From contig NZ_CP157484.1 in the NCBI RefSeq assembly GCF_045348435.1, forward strand, positions 4,340,001 to 4,404,000: DNA of 64,000 nucleotides. Direction: 5' to 3'. The DNA is from Alsobacter sp045348435 (GTDB lineage: Bacteria > Pseudomonadota > Alphaproteobacteria > Rhizobiales > Beijerinckiaceae). The translations under genes and the position numbers were made by a program. Under the pieces are notes generated by a model that ran no database searches, had not been told where the DNA came from, and was given only the letters and a program-made list of their open reading frames with translations. How positions within the stretch are numbered: position 1 is the stretch's first letter; each line of letters begins with the position of its first letter. Below are positions 42,692 through 50,453 of this stretch, one piece after another.

Positions 42692-43156
42692 ATGAGCGTA
42701 TCCAAGCAGCAGTTCATCGCCACGCACGGCGCCTTGGTCCTCGTCACCGACGGACGCAAGTCGCTCCTGTTCCAGAACGCCGGCACCCCTGCGGCCCCCA
42801 AGTTGCAGCTGCTCGAGCAGCGCGACGCTCCGCCCAATCCTCCCACGCACAGCCAGGGGACGGACCGGCCCGGCCGCATGGATCTGCACCAGGGCCGCCG
42901 TGGCGCGATGGAGCAGACCGACTGGCACGAGGCCGCCGAGCGCGCCTTCACCGAGGAGGTGGCCAAGCGCACGGACGCGGCCATAAGCCAGCACGCGGCG
43001 CCGTCTCTGGTCATCTTCGCGCCGCCGCGCACCCTGTCGGCTCTGCGCGAAAGCCTGTCGGCGGCCACCCAGGCGGCGGTCGCCGGCGAAGCCGCGGTGG
43101 ACCTCACCAAGCACACGGTGGCCGAGATCGAGAGCCGTCTCGCCATGCGCAAGTGA
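42692..43156 (+). CDS. Host attachment family protein (baeRF-type)
   Basis: 154 residues. The start FIATHGALVLVTDGRKSLLFQNAG-like beta strand, the HSQGTDRPGRMD stretch (about 54-65) and the C-terminal ISQHAAPSLVIFAPPRTLSALRE match the family named after a protein required for host attachment in Agrobacterium. The fold is related to the eRF1/baeRF group, and a direct adhesin role is not established. I chose the third ATG because a GGAGG ribosome-binding site lies 6 bp before it. These small proteins are often found with universal-stress and microaerobic genes, as here. Confidence 0.75.
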   Translation: MSVSKQQFIATHGALVLVTDGRKSLLFQNAGTPAAPKLQLLEQRDAPPNPPTHSQGTDRPGRMDLHQGRRGAMEQTDWHEAAERAFTEEVAKRTDAAISQHAAPSLVIFAPPRTLSALRESLSAATQAAVAGEAAVDLTKHTVAEIESRLAMRK

Positions 43157-43304
43157 TCTGCGGCGCCAGTCCGGCGCAGGTCGCCGAGGCCGCTTGGATT
43201 TCCTCCTGCCGGGCCCGCAGGCGCGCGGTCTCGCACGCTCGGGAACGGATCGGCCGCGCCCGGCCGGCTGGGGCGTTGCCGACCTGAAGGAGATTCATGT
43301 CTCG

Positions 43305-45251
43305 ATGCCCCCCACCTCCAGTTCGATCGAGTCCAGCGGGGAGGAGCAGCGCTTTCGGCTTCTTGTCCAGTCCATCACCGACTACGCGATCTACATGCTC
43401 GACCCGACAGGGGTCGTGATCACGTGGAACCCCGGCGCCCGGCGCTTCAAGGGCTACGAGCGCGACGAGATCCTCGGTCAGCATTTCTCCCGCTTCTACA
43501 CCGACGAAGACCGGGCCTCCGGGCTGCCGGCGCGCGCCTTGGCGATAGCCGAGGGAGAGGGCCGCTTCGAGCAGGAAGGCTGGCGCGTGCGCAAGGACGG
43601 CACGCGCATGTGGGCGCATGTCGTCATCGATCCGATCCGCGGCCGCTCCGGCCAGCTTCTCGGCTTCGCCAAGATCACGCGCGACATCAGCGACAAGAAG
43701 GAGGCGCAGGAGAAACTGCGCCTGAGCGAAGAGCGCTTCCGCCTGCTGGTGAAGGGGATCAAGGACTACGCCATCTATATGCTCGACCCGCTCGGGCGGG
43801 TGACGAACTGGAACGCCGGCGCCGAGGAGTTCAAGGGCTACACGGAGGCCGAGATCGTCGGCGAGCACTTCTCGCGCTTCTACACCGAGGAGGACCGCGA
43901 GGCCGGCCTGCCCGCCCGGGCGCTCGCGACGGCCCAGCGTGAGGGCCGCTTCGCCATGGAAGGGTGGCGTGTTCGCAAGGACGGCAGGCGCTTCTGGGCC
44001 GACGTGGTCATCGATCCGATCCGCGACGCGCAGGGCGGCCTGCTCGGCTACGCCAAGATCACCCGCGACGTCACCGAGCGGCGCAACGCCCAGCTCGCCC
44101 TGCAAGACGCCCAGGCGAGGTTCCTGCAGTCGCAGAAGCTGGAGATGATCGGCCAGCTCACGGGCGGCGTGGCCCATGACTTCAACAATCTGCTCGCCGT
44201 GGTGCTCGGCAATCTCGACCTGATGCGCCGCCGCCCGGGTCTCGACGACCGCTTCAACCATTTGATCGAGAACTCGATCGAGGCGGCCAAGCGCGGCGCG
44301 TCGCTGACCCAGCGCATGCTCGCCTTCGCCAGGCGCCAGGAGCTCAAGACCGAGGCGGTCGACGTGCCCGACCTCGTCCGCGGCCTGGGGGACATGCTGC
44401 AACGCTCGATCGGCCCGCGGATCCACATCAGCACCCACTTTCCGCTCGTGCTGCGGCCCGCGCTTGCGGATCCCAACCAGCTCGAGTTGGCGCTCCTGAA
44501 CCTGGCCGTCAACGCCCGCGACGCCATGCCGGAGGGGGGCGCCATCGCCATCTCGGCGGAGGAGTTGGCGTTGGACGTCGCGGACGCCGACGGGACCGCG
44601 CCGGGGCGCTATCTGTGCCTGCGCGTGCAGGACGACGGACACGGGATGGACGCCGAGACCCTGGCCAGGGCCGTGGAGCCGTTCTTCACCACCAAGGGGG
44701 TCGGCAAGGGCACCGGGCTGGGGCTGTCCATGGCGCACGGCTTCGCCACCCAGTCGGGCGGCCGGCTGAGGCTGCGCAGCGCGCCGGGCGTGGGGACCAC
44801 GGCCGAACTGCTGCTGCCCGCGGGCAGTCGGGTCCCGCGCCCTGCGCCGACGCCCGAGCCGAATTCCGCGACGGAACAAACGGGGCCCTTGCGCATCCTG
44901 GTGGTCGACGACGACAACCTGGTCCTGGCCAACACGTCGGCGATGCTGGAGGACCTCGGGCACGAGGTGCTGGAGGCGAGCTCGGGCGAGCAGGCGCTCC
45001 GGATCCTGCGGCGGGACGACGGCCTGGGCCTGCTGGTGACCGACCACCTGATGCCGGGCATGACGGGAGCGCAGCTGATCCAGACCGTCCAGGCGCAATG
45101 GCCGGACCTGCCCATCGTCCTGGCGACCGGATATGCGGACCTCGAGCAGGGCGCCGCGCCGAGCGCGCAGCGGCTGATGAAGCCGTTCATGCAGCAGGAT
45201 CTCGCGGCTTCCATTTCGGCGGCTGTCCGGGCCCGTCAGCCCTGCGTCTAG
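43305..45251 (+). CDS. Hybrid sensor histidine kinase with two PAS domains and a receiver
   Basis: 648 residues and no membrane segment, so cytoplasmic. Domain order: PAS1 (about 16-133), PAS2 (144-262), HisKA with H291 in GGVAHDFNN, HATPase with N403 region AVNARDAMP and the G2 box KGTGLGLSM, and a receiver (about 529-645) with phospho-acceptor D580 in LLVTDHLMPG. The two PAS domains are near copies of each other (about 69% identical by eye). The start MPPTSSS is supported by domain completeness; AAGGAG lies about 12 bp upstream, and an upstream TTG is possible. No separate response regulator gene is adjacent, so its output partner is unknown. Confidence 0.88.
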   Translation: MPPTSSSIESSGEEQRFRLLVQSITDYAIYMLDPTGVVITWNPGARRFKGYERDEILGQHFSRFYTDEDRASGLPARALAIAEGEGRFEQEGWRVRKDGTRMWAHVVIDPIRGRSGQLLGFAKITRDISDKKEAQEKLRLSEERFRLLVKGIKDYAIYMLDPLGRVTNWNAGAEEFKGYTEAEIVGEHFSRFYTEEDREAGLPARALATAQREGRFAMEGWRVRKDGRRFWADVVIDPIRDAQGGLLGYAKITRDVTERRNAQLALQDAQARFLQSQKLEMIGQLTGGVAHDFNNLLAVVLGNLDLMRRRPGLDDRFNHLIENSIEAAKRGASLTQRMLAFARRQELKTEAVDVPDLVRGLGDMLQRSIGPRIHISTHFPLVLRPALADPNQLELALLNLAVNARDAMPEGGAIAISAEELALDVADADGTAPGRYLCLRVQDDGHGMDAETLARAVEPFFTTKGVGKGTGLGLSMAHGFATQSGGRLRLRSAPGVGTTAELLLPAGSRVPRPAPTPEPNSATEQTGPLRILVVDDDNLVLANTSAMLEDLGHEVLEASSGEQALRILRRDDGLGLLVTDHLMPGMTGAQLIQTVQAQWPDLPIVLATGYADLEQGAAPSAQRLMKPFMQQDLAASISAAVRARQPCV

Positions 45252-45300
45252 GCCGCCATCCCGTCCGAAGCAGGCCGACGACGTTCAGCCGTTCAGGTCC

Positions 45301-45819
45301 TCACCCCTCGGCGGCGTCGGCGTGCGAGGAGGCCGGAAACGAGAACGCGACGTGCTGGTCGACGCGAGCCGGATCGAGCCGGTGAAGCAGATTGCAGGTC
45401 TGCTGGTCTTCGGAAGCGGTCTCGATCCGGAGCCACGCCAAACCATCCGATTGACAGACGTCCAGGAGGGAGCGGATCATGAACCCGGCTGCCTGGGCCT
45501 GCTCGAAGAGGCTTGCAACCACGAACACCGGCACTCTGAGGATGGCGCCGTGCGCTGGCGAATGCTCGACATAGGCCAGGCAGAGACCTCGGACGTAAGC
45601 ATCTCTCTTCAGCACATAGCCGCGTGAGGATCCGCCCGAGAAGTGGCCGCACAGCATGCGCCACTCCGGCATCGTCATCCGGGGCGCGACGGTGCAGAGC
45701 AGGGGAAAGGCCGGCCCGACATGGGCGGCGTTGAGCGGCGAAAATCGAAACTCCGGCCCCATCGTCAGCCCCGCGCCGAACATGCCGACAGGCATTATGA
45801 GCCCGAAACCCGCTTCCAT
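45301..45819 (-). CDS. Hypothetical protein
   Basis: 172 residues from the ATG at 45819 (a GTG at 45834 would add five). No motif that I recognise with confidence. The mixed alpha/beta pattern, with GSSRGYVLKRDAYVRGLCLAYVEHSP (split over about 66-92) and a terminal AFSFPASSHADAAEG, is loosely reminiscent of a GNAT-type acyltransferase domain, but a clear acetyl-CoA loop is absent. It is divergent from the FixK-like gene, with 201 bp between, and stands alone on its strand. Confidence 0.5.
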   Translation of the reverse strand: MEAGFGLIMPVGMFGAGLTMGPEFRFSPLNAAHVGPAFPLLCTVAPRMTMPEWRMLCGHFSGGSSRGYVLKRDAYVRGLCLAYVEHSPAHGAILRVPVFVVASLFEQAQAAGFMIRSLLDVCQSDGLAWLRIETASEDQQTCNLLHRLDPARVDQHVAFSFPASSHADAAEG

Positions 45820-45870
45820 CTTGATCCATGTCACGGAAGTGAAGCGAGCGCAGCTCTAGGTTGAACCCTC

Positions 45871-45888
45871 GCGGACCGGAAAGTCCGC
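45871..45888. promoter_or_regulatory. Inverted repeat GCGGAC-N6-GTCCGC in the FixK-like upstream gap
   Basis: Perfect 6-bp arms in the 201-bp gap between the hypothetical gene and the FixK-like gene. It could be an operator or a chance G+C-rich hairpin. I see no TTGA-N6-TCAA site in this gap. Confidence 0.25.
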
Positions 45889-46020
45889 CCGGACGCCAGG
45901 ATCTCCCCGGCGTGTCACGCGTACCGCACGCCCAGGCTCGAGGGCGGCGGCCCATCGGCTCGAAACATGCGTCGCGGCGCGAATGGCGTGCGCGACGGTC
46001 ACTTCGATCGAGGAAGCGTC

Positions 46021-46779
46021 ATGAGTAGCATCGTCAAACTGGCGTCCCATCGCGGGCCTGCGGCGGCCGGCATGGGGCAGGCGTTCCTGTCTCCCCACGG
46101 GCGCACGGAGCGGGACGAACATCTCTCCCTGGACGCGGTGTTCGATGGCGCGACGGTCGAAAGCGTCGCGTCCGGGCGGACCGTGTTCTGGGAGGGCGAC
46201 AAGGCCGAGCACATCGTCAAGATCTCGGAAGGCTTGCTTCGGATCTGCCGGATCCTCCACGACGGACGACGCGCCATTGCGGGTTTCGCATCGGCCGGCG
46301 ATGTCTTGGGTCTGTCCTTCAAGGACCGGTACCTGTTCAGCGCCGAGGCGATCACGCCCGTCAAGGTGATGAAGATCACCCGCCGCCAGCTGGACGCCTT
46401 CCTGCATGACAAGCCCTGCGGCCCACAGCTCGTCTGCGACCATGTGCGGGATGAACTCTGCGCCGCGCAGGATCAGATGATGATCCTCGTGCACCAGTGC
46501 GCCGAGGCGCGGCTCGCCGGGTTCCTGTGCCAGATGGCCCGCAAGCTCACCGGAGACCTGAGCCCCGGGGTGGAGTTTGACCTCGCGATGCCTCGCGCCG
46601 ACATCGCCGACCATCTGGGCCTCACGATGGAGACGGTCTGCCGGTCGATTACCAGGCTGCGCAAGACCGGCTACATCGGCATGAAGGGTGCTCACCGCAT
46701 CCGCCTCTGCGACCCGTCGAAGCTGATCGCCCTCGCCGGGACCGTGGACGGGGTCACGGACGGACGCGTCCGAGCCTGA
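46021..46779 (+). CDS. Crp/Fnr family transcriptional regulator, FixK-like
   Basis: 252 residues. The cyclic-nucleotide-like beta-barrel is at about 40-125, the dimer helix about 140-170, and the winged helix reads MPRADIADHLGLTMETVCRSITRLRKTGYI (given in two parts: residues 190-203 and 204-219). No FNR-type N-terminal cysteine cluster is present, as in FixK. The recognition helix has E204-x2-C207-R208, where FNR and FixK usually have Glu-x2-Ser-Arg. A GAGGA ribosome-binding site precedes the ATG. It is located among microaerobic and stress-type genes, so it probably controls some of them. A near-palindromic Crp/Fnr-like site lies at 54645-54658. Confidence 0.88.
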   Translation: MSSIVKLASHRGPAAAGMGQAFLSPHGRTERDEHLSLDAVFDGATVESVASGRTVFWEGDKAEHIVKISEGLLRICRILHDGRRAIAGFASAGDVLGLSFKDRYLFSAEAITPVKVMKITRRQLDAFLHDKPCGPQLVCDHVRDELCAAQDQMMILVHQCAEARLAGFLCQMARKLTGDLSPGVEFDLAMPRADIADHLGLTMETVCRSITRLRKTGYIGMKGAHRIRLCDPSKLIALAGTVDGVTDGRVRA

Positions 46780-46800
46780 CGACCGGTCATACGACGCGAC

Positions 46801-46817
46801 GGCGCGTTCACCGCGCC
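46801..46817. terminator. Bidirectional hairpin between convergent genes
   Basis: GGCGCG-N5-CGCGCC forms a perfect 6-bp stem in the 40-bp gap between the stop codons of the FixK-like and SulP genes. No T-run on either side, so a weak or Rho-assisted terminator. Confidence 0.4.
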
Positions 46818-46819
46818 CG

Positions 46820-48640
46820 TTAGCGTGCGCGGCGTCTCCAGTCGGACCATGTCGCCGGATGGGCGGCGAGGTAGTCCTTCACGGCTTCGCCGATCGTCGG
46901 ATAGAACGAGCCGCTGCCGATCTGCTCGAGCAGTCCGAACCGCTTGAGCTTGTCCTTGACCGGATCCTTGATCTCGGCGAAGCGCAGGTCGATGTTCCTG
47001 GAACGGAGCGCCTCCACCAGTTCGGACAGCGCGTCGGCGGCCGTCACGTCGACGCTGGTGACGGGTTCGGCCGCCACGACGAGCCATTGGACCGGCGTCG
47101 GCGCCTCTGCGACCGCCTGGAGAATGCGCTCGCGAAAGAATTCGGCGTTGGCGAAGAACAACGGGGCGTCCCAGCGAAACAGCAAGAGGCCGGGGATCTG
47201 GCGCGCGTCGGGATAACGCCTGAGGTCGTGGTATCCCTTCACCCCGTCTGCGCGTCCGAGCACGGCCGAATGAGGCCTCCACCCGTCCCAGAGGAACTCG
47301 ATCACGGCGATCGAGAGGGCGAAGCCGATTCCCGGGATGACGCCGAGCACGGCCACCCCGAGGAGGCATGCGATCGAAAGCCAGAATTCCCACGGCTGCA
47401 TGCGATGAATGCGGACCAAGCCCTCGATTTCGATCAGCCCGATGGCCGACGCGATGACGACAGCCGCCAAAGCGGGAGAAGGCAGGTTCTGCAGCAGGTT
47501 GGGCGCGAAGAGAAGCAGCAGCGCGACGCAGAGCGCCCCGACCAGGCCCGTCACCTGCGTGCGGGCGCCGGCCGCCTCCGCTACCGGCGTGCGGGACGAA
47601 CTGCTGCTGATCGGAAAGCCCTGGAAGAGCCCCGCCGCGAGGTTGGCCGCCCCCAGGCCCACCATCTCCTGGCTGGGATCGACGGAGGCTCCCGTCCGGG
47701 CGGCGTAAACGCGGGACAGAACGCTCGTGTCCGCGAAGGACACGAGAGCGACCGCGAGCCCACCGATCAACACCGGCAGGAGATCGTCCACGCCGGGCAC
47801 CGGGACCACGAAATGCGGCAGGCCGCCCGGCAGCGGCCCCAGCACGGCCACGCCGGCCTTGTCGGCGAGGTCCAGGAGGCTCACCGCCGCCGTCGCGCCC
47901 ACGACGCCGACCAGGATCGCGGGGATCTTGGGGCGCCGCTTGAGGGCGAGGATCACGCCGAGCGTCCCCGCTCCGACCGCGAACGCCGCCCAGTTCGCGC
48001 GATGGCTGATCACGCCCTCGGCGATGGCCCACAGGCCCCTGAGCGGGCCGTCCGCCTTCACGGAGAATCCGAGCAGCTTCGGCGTCTGGCCGATCAGCAC
48101 CGTCAGCGCGATGCCGTTCATGTAGCCGTAGCGGATCGGCTTGGACAGCAGCTCCGTCACGAAGCCGAGGCGCGCCATCCCACCCAGGATGCACGCGAAG
48201 CCCGACACGATCGCCATGGCGCCGGCCAGCATGACCGCGCGCCCGGGGTCGCCTCCTGAAAGCGGGAGCACGACCCCGAGAATGACCGGCGCCAGCGACG
48301 AGTCGGGGCCCAGCACCATAATCCGGCTCGGCCCGAAGATCGCGTAAGCGGTCAGCGGCGCGATGGTCGCATAGAGCCCGTAGATCCCGGGCAATCCGGA
48401 CGCGACCGCATAGGCGATGCCGACGGGAGCCAGCATCGTGGTCAGGACCAGGCCGGCCACGAGATCGTGCCGGAGCCATCCCCACTTGTAGTGCGACAGG
48501 ACCTCGGCGCCCGGCGCCCAGCGCCTCCATCCGGTCGGCGCGGGAGGCGGGGCGACGATCGGCGGCCCCGGTGCGCGCCCGGGCGGGGGACCGTAAGCCG
48601 GGCGCGGTCCGTCGGCGGGCCGAGGATTGTCGTTGGACAC
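46820..48640 (-). CDS. SulP family anion transporter with STAS domain
   Basis: 606 residues from a GTG preceded by GGAGGAGG. A proline-rich cytoplasmic N-terminus (about 1-45) is followed by a membrane domain of 10-14 segments (SulP signature region GLYATIAPLTAYAIFGPSRIMVLGPDSS split at about 88-115; SSSSSRTPVAEAAGARTQ). A C-terminal STAS domain follows from about 465 (LLLFRWDAPLFFANAEFF; VTSVDVTAADALSELVE). SulP proteins move sulfate, bicarbonate or dicarboxylates. It is linked to PPK2 on the same strand. The transported anion cannot be read. Confidence 0.85.
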   Translation of the reverse strand: MSNDNPRPADGPRPAYGPPPGRAPGPPIVAPPPAPTGWRRWAPGAEVLSHYKWGWLRHDLVAGLVLTTMLAPVGIAYAVASGLPGIYGLYATIAPLTAYAIFGPSRIMVLGPDSSLAPVILGVVLPLSGGDPGRAVMLAGAMAIVSGFACILGGMARLGFVTELLSKPIRYGYMNGIALTVLIGQTPKLLGFSVKADGPLRGLWAIAEGVISHRANWAAFAVGAGTLGVILALKRRPKIPAILVGVVGATAAVSLLDLADKAGVAVLGPLPGGLPHFVVPVPGVDDLLPVLIGGLAVALVSFADTSVLSRVYAARTGASVDPSQEMVGLGAANLAAGLFQGFPISSSSSRTPVAEAAGARTQVTGLVGALCVALLLLFAPNLLQNLPSPALAAVVIASAIGLIEIEGLVRIHRMQPWEFWLSIACLLGVAVLGVIPGIGFALSIAVIEFLWDGWRPHSAVLGRADGVKGYHDLRRYPDARQIPGLLLFRWDAPLFFANAEFFRERILQAVAEAPTPVQWLVVAAEPVTSVDVTAADALSELVEALRSRNIDLRFAEIKDPVKDKLKRFGLLEQIGSGSFYPTIGEAVKDYLAAHPATWSDWRRRAR

Positions 48641-48726
48641 GCGCCTGCCTCCTCCGGGATCGGGTGACGTCGCGGGACGAGGCGGTCGCCGCCGCAACGG
48701 TCGGCGCATCCCGACGGCGGGCGCCG

Positions 48727-49530
48727 TCAATGGATCTCCGGCACCATCCTGTACGGGTAGTCGGGCTCGACATAGCCGTGCGCCTTCTGGCGTTTCGGCA
48801 GCTTGATCTTGTCTCGCGGCAGCTCTTTGTAGGGAATGGACGACAGGATGTGCGAGATGATGTTCAGGCGCGCCCGTTTCTTGTCGTCAGACTGGGCGAG
48901 ATGCCACGGCGCCCACGCAGTGTCGGACGCCAGGAACATGTCGTCGCGAGCCCGCGAGTAATCGAACCACCGGCTGTAGGACTTCAGGTCCATCGGCGAA
49001 AGCTTCCAGATCTTGCGCGGATCCGCGATGCGTTGCTCGATGCGGCGAGTCTGCTCGCCGGGGCTGACCTCCAGCCAGTATTTGAGCAGGATCACGCCTG
49101 AATCGACGATGGCCTTCTCCACGCCGGACACCGAGGCGAGGAAGCGCTCCGCCTGCTCGTCGGTGCAAAAGCCCATCACGCGCTCCACGCCGGCGCGGTT
49201 GTACCAGCTCCGGTCGAAGATCACGATTTCGCCCGCCGCCGGCAGATGCGGCAGGTAGCGCTGGATGTACATCTGCGATCGCTCGCGGTCGGAGGGCGGC
49301 GGCAACGCGATGACGCGGAACACCCGTGGGCTCACCCGCTCCATGATGGCCTTGATTACTCCGCCCTTCCCCGCGCCGTCGCGGCCCTCGAAGACGATGC
49401 AGACCTTCGCGCCGGCGTGCCGGACCCAAAGCTGGAGCTTCACGAGTTCGCCGTGCAGCTCCCGGAGCTTCTTGTTGTAGTCCTTCGTCTTCACGGGCTT
49501 CATGAAATCCGAGTCCACGCGGGCCTCCAT
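48727..49530 (-). CDS. ppk2: Polyphosphate kinase 2 (PPK2)
   Basis: 267 residues. Walker A GRDGAGKGG at 49-57, the Walker B/lid segment IVIFDRSWYNRAGVERVMGF at about 102-121, and the C-terminal WKLSPMDLKSYSRWFDYSRARDDMF (split at about 184-208) are typical of the PPK2 family. It transfers phosphate between polyphosphate and nucleoside (di)phosphates. An alternative start MKPVKTKD lies 9 codons later. It is encoded between SulP and a small hypothetical protein, on the opposite strand to the DUF3141 gene. A role in energy or nucleotide balance under stress is likely. Confidence 0.9.
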   Translation of the reverse strand: MEARVDSDFMKPVKTKDYNKKLRELHGELVKLQLWVRHAGAKVCIVFEGRDGAGKGGVIKAIMERVSPRVFRVIALPPPSDRERSQMYIQRYLPHLPAAGEIVIFDRSWYNRAGVERVMGFCTDEQAERFLASVSGVEKAIVDSGVILLKYWLEVSPGEQTRRIEQRIADPRKIWKLSPMDLKSYSRWFDYSRARDDMFLASDTAWAPWHLAQSDDKKRARLNIISHILSSIPYKELPRDKIKLPKRQKAHGYVEPDYPYRMVPEIH

Positions 49531-49549
49531 CGCAGCCGCTCGCCGGCGT

Positions 49550-50062
49550 TTAGTGGTCCAGCTTTTGCCCGGCCCAGCTGAGGAAGAAGCCGACGTCGCC
49601 CGGCATGCCGCGCGGCCAGTCGATGATCATGGCCTTGAGCTTGTAGTGCGCGGGCCGAAGGTGATCGCGCCAGAACTCGTAGGCCTGGCGGGGGCGCCCG
49701 GCCAGCGTCTCCGGCCACCCTTCCTCCGAGTTGTTGATCGCCCGTCCACCGTCGGTGCACAGGGCGTTGGGAAAGCGCATGACCATGATTTCGGTCGCCC
49801 CCCGCTTGGCCGCGTCCCGCATCGAGGACAGCAGGCGCTTCTTGAGGGACGCCACCACCTCGGGCGTGACCTCGATCGTCTTCGACATCGTCTTGATCAG
49901 CTCGGCCTGCGCCCTCTCGGCCTGGGCCATGACGTTCACCTCGGACGAGGCTTGCGCCATCGCCATCTCGTCCATGTAGCGGCGAAGTTCCTCGGCGGTC
50001 ATGAAGGCTTCGTCGCCAAGCGCTTGCGTGGGACGAGGATCAGAATTCTGGGCCACGGACAT
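49550..50062 (-). CDS. Conserved-looking hypothetical protein next to PPK2
   Basis: 170 residues starting MSVAQNSDPRP with an AGGAG ribosome-binding site. The first 80 residues are helical and charged (FMTAEELRRYMDEMAMAQA; ELIKTMSKTIEVTPEVVASLKKRL). The second half has RFPNALCTDGGRAINNSEEGW and HYKLKAMIIDWPRGMPGDVGFFLSWAG, giving a tryptophan-rich end. No enzyme motif recognised. It lies 19 bp upstream of ppk2 in the same direction, so the two are co-transcribed. A leader with a nested inverted repeat precedes it. Confidence 0.6.
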   Translation of the reverse strand: MSVAQNSDPRPTQALGDEAFMTAEELRRYMDEMAMAQASSEVNVMAQAERAQAELIKTMSKTIEVTPEVVASLKKRLLSSMRDAAKRGATEIMVMRFPNALCTDGGRAINNSEEGWPETLAGRPRQAYEFWRDHLRPAHYKLKAMIIDWPRGMPGDVGFFLSWAGQKLDH

Positions 50063-50453
50063 CGTGAACTCCTCTCGGGCGACAAAGACACGTGCGGAGC
50101 GCCGGCGTTTCGACGCCTCGGGCGTCTTCGAGATGGCGCTCCGAAGATGAAGGCAGGCGCGGAGACGCTCGCCCGCGCCCGAACGAGGAAGCACCGCCGC
50201 CGAGGCGACGATGCAACTTCGGATCGTCGCGAGGACAAAGCGAGCGTTTGCGCGTCCCGACCGAAATCGGATGTCGGTTCAAAGCATCGATCCGGAGAGT
50301 CCGATGCGCAATGACCGAGATCAAATGCTCCCCGTCGCGACCGGTTTACTGTCTGGCGACCATAGAGACCCCTTCACGACCATCCGCTATGGCCTCATAG
50401 ACCATAAGGACTAAGCCGTGGCTGGTTTGTTCTGTTTTCCCTGCGAGGCCGCC
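50063..50453. other. 391-bp divergent intergenic region
   Basis: It separates the hypothetical-ppk2 unit (minus) from the DUF3141 gene (plus). I see no convincing gene. Structure present: a concentric double inverted repeat at 50096-50142 and an inverted repeat GCATCG (50284-50289) / CGATGC (50302-50307). I found no clear TTGA-N6-TCAA site and no strong -35/-10 pair. Confidence 0.5.
50096..50142. repeat. Concentric nested inverted repeat in the leader of the hypothetical-ppk2 unit
   Basis: Outer arms GGAGCGCC (50096-50103) and GGCGCTCC (50135-50142) are perfect and share the centre (50119) of inner arms GACGCC (50112-50117) and GGCGTC (50121-50126). The unpaired 8 bases on either side would form an internal loop. 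It lies 34 bp upstream of the hypothetical gene's start codon. It may be an RNA leader structure or a large operator. Confidence 0.45.

Noticed and set aside
43194..43304. Longer N-terminus of the hybrid kinase from a TTG at 43194.
   Set aside because: The extra 37 residues are Arg/Gly/Pro-rich and carry no domain. The ATG at 43305 gives an N-terminus directly before PAS1, although its ribosome-binding site is somewhat distant.
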